In this document: positions 12,552-24,833 of the stretch, one piece after another
How positions within the stretch are numbered: position 1 is the first letter of the stretch
Layout: each line of letters opens with the position of its first letter
Assembly (NCBI RefSeq): GCF_033807715.1
Contig: NC_084596.1
Span: 35,860,879 to 35,924,878 of the forward strand
Direction: 5' to 3'
From: Cololabis saira
Lineage: Eukaryota; Chordata; Actinopteri; Beloniformes; Belonidae
DNA: 64,000 nucleotides
The notes under the pieces: generated by a model
What the model saw: only the letters and a program-made list of their open reading frames with translations
Told to the model about the DNA's origin: nothing
Databases searched by the model: none
Position numbers and translations under genes: made by a program

Positions 12552-13161
12552 AGACCCCGTCCACACGTAGCCGGATATCTGCAGATATCTGCTAAACCGA
12601 AGATATTTTCCTACGTTTTGACCTGTCATCCACACGAAAACGCAAATAAACGAAGGTTTAAAAAAACTCCGGGCAAAGTGAAGATTTTTGAAAACTCCGT
12701 TTATGTAGATGCGTGTAGACACACACAACCGGAGTTTTGCGTTTTCGAACGTCACATTATGCGCCAAAACAACAACAAATCTGCTCTGACGTGCGAGTTT
12801 TGTTTACTATAGAAATACAGATGATCCAGCATCTGTTCTCCAAGCCATTTATTAAATAAATGGTCTCTGCTCTTGACCGGCCGCTTACTGCGTTACACTG
12901 ACACAGAGGGCTCCGCGGAGCCGCGGAGGCTGAACCTCCGCGGAGCCCCGCCGAGCCCCCCGGAGCCCCGGAGCCCCGGAGCGGCGGAGCGGCGGAGCCC
13001 GCGGAGCTTCCCCGGGAGCCGCAGATGATCTACAGGTTAGAATGCTTATGAATGTGGTCGAAAACGCAGATCTTCGGTTACGTGTGGATGCAATTTTTTT
13101 TATAAACGGAGGGGGGAAATATTCGTTTTTAAAAATACCCGGCTACGTGTGGACGGGGTCT
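12552..13161. mobile_element. TIR element, family with GTTTACAC-type ends, copy 2
   Basis: The left end agaccccgtccacacgtagc is matched by the right end ggctacgtgtggacggggtct, a clean inverted repeat of about 20 bases. Subterminal parts match 4020-4717. The centre (about 12905-13022) is an extreme GC block of ggagccccgg and gcggcggag words. No transposase frame is present. Confidence 0.75.
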
Positions 13162-13427
13162 CAATCACACCGCCACACGTGCACCAGCAGAACCTTCTCC
13201 CAGCAGCCCTCTTGCTGGTGTGCAGCCACTTCTTATGTAGCCAGGCAGGGTGGAGAGGTTGGTTGGGCACAGGTGTGCCCAATCGGCTGAGTGGCTGCTC
13301 CTCCACCCTGCCACAATAATAATGTCAATATAAAAATCTAATATTTAAATATGTATATTTCCTTTTCTTAAAGCTAAAATAAACTGCTCAGAAGCAAATT
13401 GGATTATGTTTTAAGACTATACATATA

Positions 13428-14633
13428 GGGCCTGATTTACTAAAGGTTTGCGTGCGTAAAAACGTGTGCAAACTTGACATCACCCGCAAACCAATGTGCA
13501 AGCTGATCTACTAACAGCGTGCAAAGAGGACTGCGCCTCTCAAATGAGCAAAATAGCACACGCTGTTCATTTAGTACTTTTGCCCTGATGAATAATCAAT
13601 ATGGGGCGTACCCGCCAGAAATCGCTAAATACTGGGAGGGGAAAATGCAAATATGTCCATTTACCAAACGCAATGAGATTTACCAAGCCTGAAAGTTTTT
13701 GCGTGGATTGTGATTGCGTCTGTATTTAATACGTTCGAAAGGAAGGTGCTAATCTGCCCAGCATTACGCAGGGATGCTTGTTGGTGCCTGATTTGAGGAC
13801 TGGGGTGGGGATTCTCCACATGCAAAAGGAGAAATATTTTATTTGAATGTTAAATCGAGTATTATTCAGCAAAAGGTTGCCACAGGAGGCACATTCATTT
13901 TTTTATTTGTGATAATAAATAAATCAAGTGTTTTCATGGAGAAAAAAGTGTTTCTTATTGTGCGCCTATACTTGTTCCGCAGTTGTCATACCCCGGTGTT
14001 GTGCAGTATTCAGCACCCCTGCCGTGAAAAGCACCCCCTCGTCTGACAAAAATGATATTCTCATTCCGTGTCACGTTCTGTTTAGGGTCCAGTTTTGTGT
14101 TAATGATTCATGTTTAAATGCGCTCATGGATTCCACAATAGTCATACTTTCCCACAATCACAGTCACAGATAACAAAAATCGGGTAAATGGTTATTGATG
14201 TCATTAATTAATAGCCTGCTTACTGTGTTTTCTTCCATAATATTTGTAAATATATATAATATAAACTCCTAAGTATGTGTTTGTGTGAGTGTGTATATAT
14301 AAATATATTGAAGTGTCAGTGTGTTGTTTTTTTTCTTGGTCTACTTATCATTGAATATACGAGGGGGTGCTTTTCACGGCAGGGGTGCTGAATACGGCAC
14401 AACAATTTGCCTCTTCCTAATATCTCTAACTCCAACTCGTCAAATTTCATTTTGCGCTCGCAAACCGTAAGACGCGCAACACCTCATTTAAATACTGCTG
14501 TTTGCACCTGTTATCAATTGCGCATGCAATCTTAGTTGATCACCCGCAAAACACACAACAACAGCACGTGCAAACTTTTTCAGTGCACACGCAATTTAGT
14601 ACTCTTTATTTAGGATCTTAGTAAATCGGGCCC
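13428..14633. mobile_element. Harbinger-like TIR element, copy 1, with nested inverted repeat
   Basis: The left end gggcctgatttactaaaggt is matched by the right end agtaaatcgggccc. About 370 bases at the left and 230 at the right align in inverse orientation with the copy at 20732-22622. On the - strand near 14411-14460 a frame beginning MKFDELELEI matches the Myb/SANT-like fragment in that copy. A 44-base inverted repeat (13997-14040 and 14361-14404, words gcacccctgccgtg and cacggcaggggtgc) marks a further element inside. The Harbinger label rests on the Myb-like fragment and the 3-bp duplication of copy 2. Confidence 0.6.
13997..14404. mobile_element. possible nested element with ~44-bp inverted ends
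   Basis: The arms gttgtgcagtattcagcacc and its inverse near 14385-14404 flank about 320 bases containing tatata-rich sequence. Only one such arm (about 21008-21048) is seen in the second copy of the outer element, so the pairing could also be internal structure of the outer transposon. Confidence 0.4.
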
Positions 14634-15237
14634 TTCTGCTTTACTACACCAAATCTATTTAGATCTTATACTGTAGCCTTCACTGTGTATTTTAATGTAA
14701 ATAATCTGTTTTCATAAAGCTTTGAGATTTGGAGACCTGGAGTTGGTCTCAACTTTCTTTTTCAACCAACATTTACATTATTACATTTGAAGTCCCTGAG
14801 AAAAATGCTTAAAACATGTTAAACTACACCTGCAATGGCTACCCCTACCGAAATACCATTACAAATATACCAAACACAAATTAAGACATTTTGTGTTGCC
14901 TTGACTTTTGGAGATAAAGAAAGAGAGGCCACTTTGAGATGGTTAATAAAGAGGAGGGATGGTGAACACATTGGTAGAAGGATGCTGAAGATGAAAGTTC
15001 TTTAAGCTCCATCTGGAAAGCATCATCAGTGACTGGCTGAGGTGTTTATGGGGTGGTGGATGTGTTTTGCGATACATTCATTGCAATAATTGCAGAAAAC
15101 ATGTGATGATGCTGGGTTGTGCTTATCCACAACCCTTTTGAACCTAACAGCATTTTTCTCTGCAACGTCAAACTTACTATGCATGTGGGTTTTTTTCTAC
15201 CGCCACAAATTCCATTGTCGTATTTATTTAGTTTTAT

Positions 15238-15343
15238 TTCTGCTTTCAGAGCAGCGGTGTGGTTTAGTTTTAGTTCTGCATTCAGAGCAGCGGTGTGGTT
15301 TAGTTTTAGTTCTGCATTCAGAGCAGCAGTGGGGTTTAGTTTT
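15238..15343 (+). repeat. 36-bp tandem repeat, about 2.9 copies
   Basis: The unit begins tctgcattcagagcagcgg and ends gtttagttttagt; three copies follow directly. Since 36 is a multiple of three, the overlapping frames show a repeated 12-residue motif, which is an effect of the period and not evidence for coding. Confidence 0.85.
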
Positions 15344-15559
15344 CAGAGCTTTTTTGCTGTGAGCTCTTGCTAATTATGGACACAAGGTGAAATGCACTGC
15401 AGAACTGAGCTTATGTGGGTCGCAGTTATTTAAAGGTTTGTCCATAGATGAGCTCTTTTCCCAATGTTAATATCATCCACCGTTATTTACATCTTTTCTG
15501 GCGGTTTTTCAACATAGTTTAAAAATGGTAAAATGTGTTATTCTACAGTAGGATGATGA

Positions 15560-16485
15560 AGGTTTATTCTCTACAACTGAATGAGGCCATAGATGGCATA
15601 GCTTTAAAGACGCCTCAGATTTCAAGGTTGTCTTACTTCGGCAACACTGACAGTCTCTCATTAAGTCTTCTCTGAATAACTTTGATCCTTGAGGGTGCAG
15701 ATGCTTTTTCAGAATGAAAACGGCTAACCTGGTTCCTCATATAGGCTACCAAATTATTCCATTTTGCAAGGCTGATTTTCCATACTGTATCTCCTGTGTG
15801 TCCTTATGTGTTGTGTATTCATAAAGTCTCTTGATAGTAGATTTTAACAATGTTACACCTACTTTCTCCACAGTATTCTCGATTCTTTGTTGAGGCTGTG
15901 AAGTGTTTTTTGTTGTTTTTTTTCCCCACCAAGGAAAGGATTCCGTAATCATCAACTTTAGATGTCGTCTGTGATCCTCATTTGATGTTGTTGAGCTCAC
16001 CGGCGCTTGCTGTCTTTTTAGGCGTGTACCAAACTGTTGATTTGGAGACACCTAAGGTCATTGCTATCTATTTATGTTGTTTGTGATTTTTTTAGACTCA
16101 TGATGGCCTCTGTCACTAGTTTTGAGATCTCTCTGGACTTTTTATTGGTATCTCCAGTCAAGCAGCCGCCAAATGAACACTGAATAGCCCATATGAACTC
16201 CAAACCTTTCAGCTGCTTAGTTTGTCTTGAAGTAACCACTGAATGGACCTAACTTTTCCAATGAACTTCTTTTCCTGAATACTTTTGAGATCCTGAAGTA
16301 TTTAAATGAAAATGTCTTTAAATCATAAAAAATAATAATAAGGCCATATTTGTGTAAAACCTTTTCATTCAAAGCTGACAGTCTACACTTCGGGCACATC
16401 TTGATTGTTTTATTTCAAATTGTGGTGGTGTAAAGAGGCAAAATCCTAAAAACTCATTGTTCAAATACTTCTGGACCTCACTAGT
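15560..16485 (-). mobile_element. old DNA-transposon remnant (Tc1/mariner-type)
   Basis: Blocks such as gtgtaccaaactgttgattt, actcatgatggcctc and caaattgtggtggtgtaaag occur in the order I remember from an abundant fish repeat that codes for a degenerate transposase on the opposite strand. No intact frame remains; the - strand frame at 15746-16051 may be a remnant. The family assignment is from memory. Confidence 0.4.
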
Positions 16486-18272
16486 TGCCAGTTTCCAGTT
16501 TTGGAAAGGATGAGTTGATAAGAGCATGGGTTACTGTTGTGTATTTCACTGGGTCCTGACTGCTGTGTTTCTGCTTGCAAGATAATTGGTCTGTTGCATA
16601 TTTGAATTTTTCTTTCTGGAATTAGCACACTATTCAGGTATTTTTTTGTCTCACTGCAGAATGTGTAATTTTTCATATTCTGCATTCTATATTTTTGGCA
16701 AAATTAGTCCAATTTAGTAGCATATAGTATGAGGTTTAGAGTGACATACCACGTGTAAACAACAGACCCAGTACACAGTGCGTACTGTGTTATATATGTA
16801 GTTTGCATTGCATGGAGGCGGGTTGTTGGAAATGGGTATGTAGTACTGCTGTCTGTCATTTTAGTAGTTAACTTACTGCAGAGCGTGGACTGTTCAAATA
16901 CTGTCTTGTTACATCTTTTACTTCTTTGGTGCTTTTAGAGCAGTTCAACACAACAATATAACTGTCTCATTATATTGTTTCTCTGAGGCCAGAAAACAAA
17001 AAAATAAATACATAAATGAAAGTGTAAATATCAGAAATGTTGAAGCTTAAAGGATGATATAATCATCTTAAGGACATAGAGGCATTAAACCATCCAGAGA
17101 CTGCAGACGCTCTTCCTCTGTGTGTGTGTGTTTTAATCCTATTTAAGACACTATTTTGTTGCAGTCTGTCCTGTGGTTCATCCACATTATGGCGTGACTC
17201 CATGTCGTGTAGTGCAGAGCGGGTAAACAAGATTTTCCTCCACATTCTACAGCAATAAAGCCTCTCATTAAGAGACTGAAAAGGCCAAACTCCACATTTC
17301 TCAAGAAAGAGAAATAAACAGAGTAATTTAAGGGCTTTGGGTTCCATTTGCTCGTCACTGAAGTTGTTGTGCTCCCAGTTTATTTTCTATCCTACGTTAA
17401 ATCTTAAACGAATGACAAGTGTGCGTCATCAGCAGGTGAACGTTTAATCCACAAATGAATTGGATTTTGCTCACGACGACAGGGAATTCAGTTCCAAACA
17501 AATCCTTAATCCTATGGTAACTACCAAATTCACCACATATTAGATTTTGGACTATGAGATTAAGAAGACATTACATGGGACTGTAGTGAACAAATGGGTC
17601 AACAAGAGATTGCCTTCGAGATGATCCCTGGAGTTTGCTTCCAGACTTTCAACACAATATTTTCCCTTCGTTTAAATCAACAAACCCAAAGGAAACACAG
17701 AACTTTCAAAAGCAAACGGCAAAGAAGTTGAAAACTTGTCATGACCCAATTTGCAAATATAAACCCCTTTCAGTCCGATGTAAAAATTGCGGCTGACTGA
17801 ACCAGGGAGAGGGAACGAGAGAGGACAGAGATGCTCACAGGCACTCGCAAGCGGCTGCTTCTGCTGGAGACACTCGAGCTAATTGAGCCTCTGTGACAGG
17901 AAGCCCCGACGGGCTGTTAGCCGTTATTGTTAAGAGGGTCAGGAGATCCAAAGTGAAGCGTGACGTACAGTCAAGTTGACCAAAGCCTCCTCCACGTCCT
18001 GTCACGGGACCATGATAGAAAAAAAATTGACTGGCGCCCGTTTGACATTAGCTCTGATGTCCTTTCAATGTCACACTAACAGGAACTTAAAAGGGATTGA
18101 AAAATGTTCAGGGACAAATGATCAATTAGTTAATGGGATGTGAGGGATCTTGTGTGTATCCTGTCTCCCTGATATCCCACACCAACCCATGCTGTCACTG
18201 GATCTGCTACGTGAATACTGATCTACTTTCCTAATGGGTTGAATGCATTATACATGTGTTTGTGATCTGCAG

Positions 18273-18450
18273 GACCTGTCCACTCTGCAGTGTGACGTGT
18301 GCATCCTCGTCTTTTCGGTGACGGACAGACGGAGCTTCCACCGCACCGCCCAGCTCCGCCTCCTTCTCAGGGAGTCCCAGCCAAACATGCCAATCATCTT
18401 GGTGGGCAACAAGAGCGACCTTGTCCGTTCCCGTGAAATCAGTTCCGAGG
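18273..18450 (+). CDS. rem2: rem2 internal exon, G4-containing part of RGK GTPase
   Basis: This 178-base exon sits between acceptor AG 18271-18272 and donor GTAAGT 18451-18456. It enters in phase 0 and leaves in phase 1. It encodes DLSTLQCDVCILVFSVTD, then RRSFHRTAQLRLLLRES, then PIILVGNKSDLVRSREIS. That is beta4, alpha3, beta5 with the G4 motif NKSD, and the start of the next helix. VFSVTDRRSF and ILVGNKSDL are typical of RGK proteins. Joined to the previous exon it reads DNWKL-DLSTLQ, clearly shorter between G3 and beta4 than mammalian RGK proteins as I recall them. Either this is a real lineage trait or a small exon in the preceding intron was missed. Confidence 0.88.
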
Positions 18451-20108
18451 GTAAGTACAAGACTGCTGTAATGTTCATCTACTTACCCCTTCTGATATTC
18501 ATTATCTGATACTAATTCAATCAATGAATATTCTTGAAAAAGATCATATTTTCAGGAAATCCAGGGAACCTTGCCCTGTGGCGGCTGAGACAGGCCTTAG
18601 CTGACCCTCCTGACCCTGAATAGGTTAAAACAGGTCCAGAAAATAGATAGATGGAGATGCTCCAATGATTCCCTGAAGGTGTGAAAGTGGAACGTGTAAA
18701 ATTCAAGTGAGGGAGGTTTTACTCCAGAACAGGGTGTTCTGCCTTCAAAAGCAATTAGTCATGGAAGAAAAAACAAGTAAAGGGGTCAGCTTTGGAAAAA
18801 AAACAAAAAACTATTGGCTGAGGGTAATAAAATGTGCAAAAATAGCAGATATATTCACAAAACAGATAACTACACACTGCAACCTAAATTAGAAGCACTT
18901 CTAATCTTACCTTAAGCAACGACTGCATGTACATTGCACAAAACCTGTAAAAATGAATGAAAAAAGCATTAGTCACGTGACCCTTGGGTTTCTGAAGAAC
19001 AGTTTTGACGTCTGTTTTTCTTCGTACTGAGCAACAACCATGGGTCCCGGGAAGAATATTTCATTTCTAATGATGACTGTGCCAAAAATCATTCTGTATT
19101 GATGTGTTTAGCCGACGCTGGGTTGGTACAAACAGCCAGTTGCTTCGCTAAGCAAGGTAGCATGACAATTACAGATGGGGAAATGATCATTTCTAGTGAT
19201 TGGCTGAGCCGACTTTCTATCAATCATATTAGAAATATAATTATTGCTTTACATGCACTCTCATGACGTGGTACAAAACAAGTCATGCCCCTCAGATTGC
19301 CGTGGATATAAAATCAAACAATTAAGACCAAAATGATTTTTTTTGAACCAGGCTGTAAATATTTTCATTTCTGCTCTAAAGTTGAACGTTCTGACACAGG
19401 AGTCATTGGAGACTGACTCTCTTTTAGAGCCAGCTCTATCAGTCAGTCGAGGAACTGCAACAAATTTTAGTTCTGCATGAGCCTCAATCCAGAAGTAGTC
19501 TTAACATGGACAGAAAAAAAAACAAAAAACATTAAAATGACAACTAACATAGGAAAAATAACAAAATTCAGACATGGAGACTGAAAGTGCAGAAAGTGAC
19601 AGTAATGTCCAAAATGGCCCGGGAGGGACATCAGTGCAGGAGTCCAAGGCCGCTAAAGCAGAAGAAGAGAACAACGCAGCATAAGGAGAGTCAACGCTGT
19701 TAGGGCCCAAAATGGCCCAAATCGAAGCGGCCTTGAGAGGGAACAGAATATGCATTTGCAGGAAAAATGATAGTAATTGGGGCAACTGACTTCAGCACAA
19801 ATGCAGGTTGAGCTATAGTTATTGGTTTGGTCCATGACGCTACAGTCACATGTTATTCATTTTTTTAAAACAACAGAAATATTTTTGATTTATTTTTATT
19901 TTTACATTTAATAGGTTAGTAAGTCAGCAAGTGTCCGTTACAGTTGTTCATGGTCATAGAGTTGAGTTAGTGTAGGGTGCAGTGTTGGTGTCTGTGGATG
20001 TTATATGACCTGTAGGGTTAAAGAATAAATACTATTTATAAGAAGCCATGGCAGTGTTATTAGTTGTCCGACAATGTATTATAACAGCCTATCACAAGGT
20101 ACTCATCT

Positions 20109-20707
20109 GGGGCCTCATTTAAAATGGACTGCGTAGGAGTCATACTAAAAGTGCACGTACACTCAAAAGCCGAAAATGCCGGGCGCAAAAAAAAATCCGG
20201 ATCAATAAAACCATGTGCACGCAGACTTGCACGCAATGTTGCTTTATGAATCACAGAAATCAAAATCTGAGTCCCTTTAGGGGCTCCGTGGGGCTCCCTA
20301 AACGCAGCCCCTCATTTGTTCTGTCCTAAAGCGGTGGGTGTGAGGAGGTTCCCGGCGTGTCACCGCGGCTGCAGCTGCAGCAGCAGCAGAGTCCTGACTG
20401 ACACTGAGCTTCACACAAAGAGGAACACGATCAGCGCTATTTTATTATAAGTCTGATATATGTTGTGATATGTGATGACATTATTAAGAGTATGACATGA
20501 ATCTGGCTTCATTTCACCACCTCACAGCCTGCGTCGCCAGTTCCCCGTGTCTTAAGTAAATTCTTACGGGAGGGTCCGAGTTGCCGTAAAGAAAAGCAGA
20601 TTTTTCGGTTACTTTTTTCTTTTTAGATCCGAGGCTTTGCGTAGATGGCGGCTTCCGCAACTTTCAGGCGCTTTTTCTGCGCAAGCAAGCTTTATAGATG
20701 AGGCCCC
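20109..20707. mobile_element. TIR element with GGGGCCTCATTTA ends
   Basis: The left end ggggcctcatttaaaatgg is matched by the right end tttatagatgaggcccc. The interior has a CpG-rich block around 20330-20400 with a cagcagcagcag run. It lies only 24 bases from the next element. No transposase frame is visible. Confidence 0.55.
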
Positions 20708-20939
20708 TGAGTACTAGCTGCTATACTCTGAGGGCCCGATTTACTAAGATCCTAAATAAAGAGTACTAAATTGCGTGTGCACTGAAAAAGTTTGCGCGTG
20801 CTGTTGTTGTGTGTTTTGCGGGTGATCAACTAAGATTGCGTGCGCAATTGATAACAGGTGCAAACAGCAGTATTTAGATGAGGTCTTACGGTTTGCGGCG
20901 CAAACTTTGCGCCATGGAGAGTCTGGATGGAAAGCAGGA

Positions 20940-21008
20940 TATAGTCGCAAGCGCAACATGAAATTTGACGAGTTGGAGTTAGAGATATTAGTGGAAGAGG
21001 CAAATTGT
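20940..21008 (+). pseudogene. Myb/SANT-like domain fragment of a Harbinger-type element
   Basis: The + strand encodes SRKRNMKFDELELEILVEEA, the first helix of a Myb/SANT-like DNA-binding domain such as those in the second protein of Harbinger transposons. The frame continues only into the arm with the word cagcacccctgccgtg and then stops, so the domain is truncated. The same start (MKFDELELEI) is on the - strand of the other copy near 14.44 kb. Confidence 0.5.
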
Positions 21009-21789
21009 TGTGCCGTATTCAGCACCCCTGCCGTGAAAAGCACCCCCCCCTGTAAAATATGCTTTGTTGATAAGAAAATATATTTTTCTTATTTTTGTGA
21101 GGGGGGATAGGCTATATATTGTTTTTCGGCACTACCTTGTTCTCTAATATGACATGAATTACTCCTACAGTATGTGGGATCAATAAAGTTCTTATTTTTG
21201 CCCTCTGAGAAAATTAAATATATTATATTTGGTGCCTAACTGTTTCCCAAATATATTACTATATTAGTGCGTGTGTGAATGAATAAATGAGACGTAAAAG
21301 GTCAATTTCTTACCTAATTTCTTACTCTTAACCTAATAATTTATCAGACTCATGTGCGTGACAGCAGCATTTTGAGTATGTTTTTATTTACATACAAATG
21401 TTTATCATTACGAATACGAATAGTTATAACATGGACACATCTTTTTGGAAGTTATCTTACTCCATATGCAACCCGATTACTAAATGTCCGACATAGGTCC
21501 GAAGTAGATGGGGTTCAGGTGTTTGCATGCAGTATAAAAGTCTAAACGATGTCTAATAATATGTTCAAAACCCCGATGGAACTGCTGCAGGTAAACGTAC
21601 TGACTGAGTGCTACGCGCCGACTAGTGGTGAAGGCTGTATTGCTACTGTAGCCTGGCGTGAGCCTGTGAGTCCGAGCTCAGGGCAAAGCAAAAGTTACGG
21701 ACAAATCGTTTTACACACAGATCTTTTTACAGATTTGCCGCGGCAGAAGTGTGTCAAAATCCACGTGTGCAAAGACAGCCAATCGAGAG

Positions 21790-22035
21790 CTACCGGCTGA
21801 TTTTTGCGCACACACAAATCTGAATACAGACACACAAATCTTTTTACACACACAAATGTGAATACGGACACACAAATCTTTTTTTACGCACAGCAAATCT
21901 GAATACAGACACACGAATCTTTTTTCGCACACACAGATCTGAATACAGACACACAAATCTTTTTACGCACACACAAATCTGAGTACAGACACACAAATCT
22001 TTTTACGCACACACAGATTGAGATACGCATACACA
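21790..22035. repeat. ~40-bp tandem repeat array
   Basis: About six units alternate acacacaaatctgaatacag and acacacaaatctttttacgc with small differences. It lies inside the 20732-22622 element. The - strand Cys/Val-rich frame across it follows from the repeat. Confidence 0.85.
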
Positions 22036-22271
22036 AATAATATTGGAACAATAATACCCCCATAATCCCTGCGTAATGCTGGGTAGATTAGCACCTTCCT
22101 TTCGAACGTATTAAATACAGACGCAATCACAATCCCCGCAAAAACTTTCAGGCTTGGTAAATCTCATTGCCTGTGCTAAATGAACATATTTGCATTTTCC
22201 CCTCCCAGTATTTAGCCTTTTCTGCCGGGTACGCCCCATATTGATTATTCATCAGGGCAAAGGTACTAAAT

Positions 22272-22495
22272 CAGGGGTAGGCGATTCCGGTCCTCGAGGG
22301 CCGGTGTCCTGCATGTTTTAGATGTTTCCCTGCTTTAACACACCTGATTCTAATTAATCATCGTCATCAGCTTGTCATCCAGGGCTGCACAATTCTGTTA
22401 ATGACACAGGTACTTTTATCACGGTGTGCTGAAGCAGGGTAACATCTAAGACATGCAGGACGCCGGCCCTCGAGGACCGGAATTGCCTACCCCTG
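22272..22495. mobile_element. hAT MITE nested in the Harbinger-like element
   Basis: The ends caggggtaggcgattccgg and ccggaattgcctacccctg form a TIR of about 19 bases. The flanks tactaaat at 22264-22271 and 22496-22503 are an exact 8-bp target duplication, the mark of hAT transposition. The matching position in the other outer copy (inverse, near 13570) reads straight through without the insert, giving an empty site. Confidence 0.92.
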
Positions 22496-24833
22496 TACTA
22501 AATGAATAGCGTGTGCTATTTTGCTCATTTGAGAGGCGCAGTCCTCTTTGCACGCTGTTAGTGCGCGTGATGTCAAGTTTGCACACATTTTTACGCACGC
22601 AAACCTTTAGTAAATCAGGCCCTGAGTGTATTGTCTAAAATTGAACCCATTGTTTTATAAATTAATGTCTAAAAAAAATCTACTGCTGTTATTATCACAG
22701 ACAGCATAAAATACATGCTTCATGGCATCCGTTGAACAGGTTCAGCAGCTGTTACTCGGGGTAAGGTAGTAGCAAGCAGTGAGTTTGAGTCTGCCCAAAC
22801 ACCAGCAGGTTTTAAGAAACCCTGTGTTTCTGAGTGATTGATTCAAGATTAAAAAACACAAAAGAAAAACCTGAAAGCACCCTTTGTCTCTTTGTATTAC
22901 CTTCAATGTTAGCTGCTCTCCAAATGGAAAGCCTTGAGTGAAAAATGTATTGTAATTATAGTTATCTAGTTTGCTGCTGTTTATAATGAATAGGCGTGTG
23001 CAAAAGCCTGAAACTGAAACACAGACACATTCTCCAAAAAACAAACCGTGATAATGCGCTTTGCAAAGGTACTGACGGAATGACTTTGGTTTGCTTTCAT
23101 CAGTCTTAAAGAGGGGCATTTCATTACCTTCATTTATTTAATATTGAAAAAGAACGTGCATCATGTATTTCTGTACCATAGTAATAAATCATAATGACTC
23201 CGATGATGTCTGACTCGCACAGATGCACCAGCAAGTTAACATATGCTCTTCTGTGAGCAATGGTTGGTGGAGCTGTCAGTGGCTCTTTCGATCCGCTGAC
23301 TTTTATTCTTTTGCTGTCTCTGAGCTGTCACGGCTATGAAGTTTAATAGACAGTTGATTGTGAATAGTTAATTGTGTCAGGCCTATTGCTGTCAAGGGAT
23401 ATTCCCAGCTATATTTTGTGCCACACATAACAATGTTACACATTATCATGTCATTAAGGGCTCGCTGAATGAAATGATTGCACCCAGTGTGACTATGATA
23501 CACAGAAACAAATCCAACTGAACCCTACTGAGTCCTCTGAATAGATCTCAGACCACACTGATGTTACAATTGTGAACTCTATGGGTGAATTTGTATCAAG
23601 CACCATCAGGCCCCCCCTTTTATCTGCATTTCATCAAAGTGTGCAATGCTAAGTACCTCGGTGATTCAGTAGGTTGAAGATCAACCTTTACCAATAATAA
23701 CTTGTAGTAGTTGTTTCCTGAATGACATTATAGATCACTCTCTAGATCCTGCCACCGTATTATTTTTAGGTTGAGGTCAAACGTGCCACAAGGCGTTGCC
23801 AGGGGAGGTAAAAGTTAAAGAGCAAAATAAACTCTTTTATAAAGTTTATAAAAGAAAATCCTTTCAGATTGCAACACAGTCCTTATTGTATCTTATGTGA
23901 GTCAAACTGAAAAACTTCACAGCCAAGTACTTAAGTATTCTTATTTAGGTAGCTAAAGATAGAGAGATCATTTTATTTCCCTCCAATTACTGTATATGGA
24001 GGCTGACCTTATAATCCTAGTAGCTACGGAGAGCCAGTGCGTCTGCATAGCATGAATATTTAAACACACAGATCTTAACATTTGTATTCTCCATATTGTG
24101 GGAAAAAAATTTTCAGGTGGGGATATAATGTTGTTTTATTATATCTACAGATGTGTTATCAGTCATTTGCATGACGCTACATGAACCTATACATCATTAT
24201 AGTCTAAAGACTAAAACACATGTAAGTAGCATTGTTATTATTAACATAAACCAGTTTAAGATGCTTTACAATGTAACAAGAAGTAAATGATTCTGTCAAA
24301 TGGGGTGGGGGGTGGTTATGTCCCCTAATGTCAGAACCAAGTCTGCCCCCTTGTCAATAGGTCACTGTTATTTAGATGGTCTGGTTAGCTAAAACAGATA
24401 ATATTTCATGACACCACCATCCAGTATTCGGTTTCAACATCAACCAGTGAATGGATGTTATTTTAGGTTGGGGGATTTAACAGCTGACAGTTAGTTGAGA
24501 CAAAAGTAGCTACAGCTGTAAGTACTTGGTGTTGTTAATTTAGCTGTATTCATGCTTCTATTACAAAATATATTATTGGTTACTATGGGAATCTTTAGTT
24601 TTTGGGACATACTACAGAAGTACACTGCTTTGATACTGTAGGAAAGGTATGAGGTTGTAGAGGTATTAGGCTTACAGAACATTATAGATAGATATTACAG
24701 TTCTTTTTCATAAGATTTGAGATCTTTATAGAAGCTTCCATATTTTGTTTGGAAGTAGCTTATATTCATATTAGTCATTATTATAATCACAAATGGAACA
24801 GAGTCAGTCAGGTGATCCTGAATCATTAGTATT

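Larger units (their letters stand above)
20732..22622. mobile_element. Harbinger-like TIR element, copy 2, with nested insertions
   Basis: The left end gggcccgatttactaagatc is matched by the right end cctttagtaaatcaggccc. Both are flanked by TGA (20729-20731 and 22623-22625), a 3-bp duplication as expected for PIF/Harbinger; a 5-bp reading ctgag with shorter ends is also possible. It is the inverse of 13428-14633. The interior carries a Myb/SANT-like fragment, a 40-bp tandem array and a nested hAT MITE. No DDE nuclease frame is seen. Confidence 0.65.

Noticed and set aside
15090..15373. 12-residue repeat protein (two frames)
   Set aside because: Period 36 of the tandem repeat keeps frames open; no homology and both frames are equally open.
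21711..21956. Cys/Val-rich - strand frame of 81 codons
   Set aside because: Produced by the 40-bp tandem array; not a secreted Cys-rich peptide.
21790..22035. possible CRISPR-like array of regular repeats
   Set aside because: Units are directly tandem without unique spacers and the genome is a vertebrate; it is a minisatellite within a transposon.
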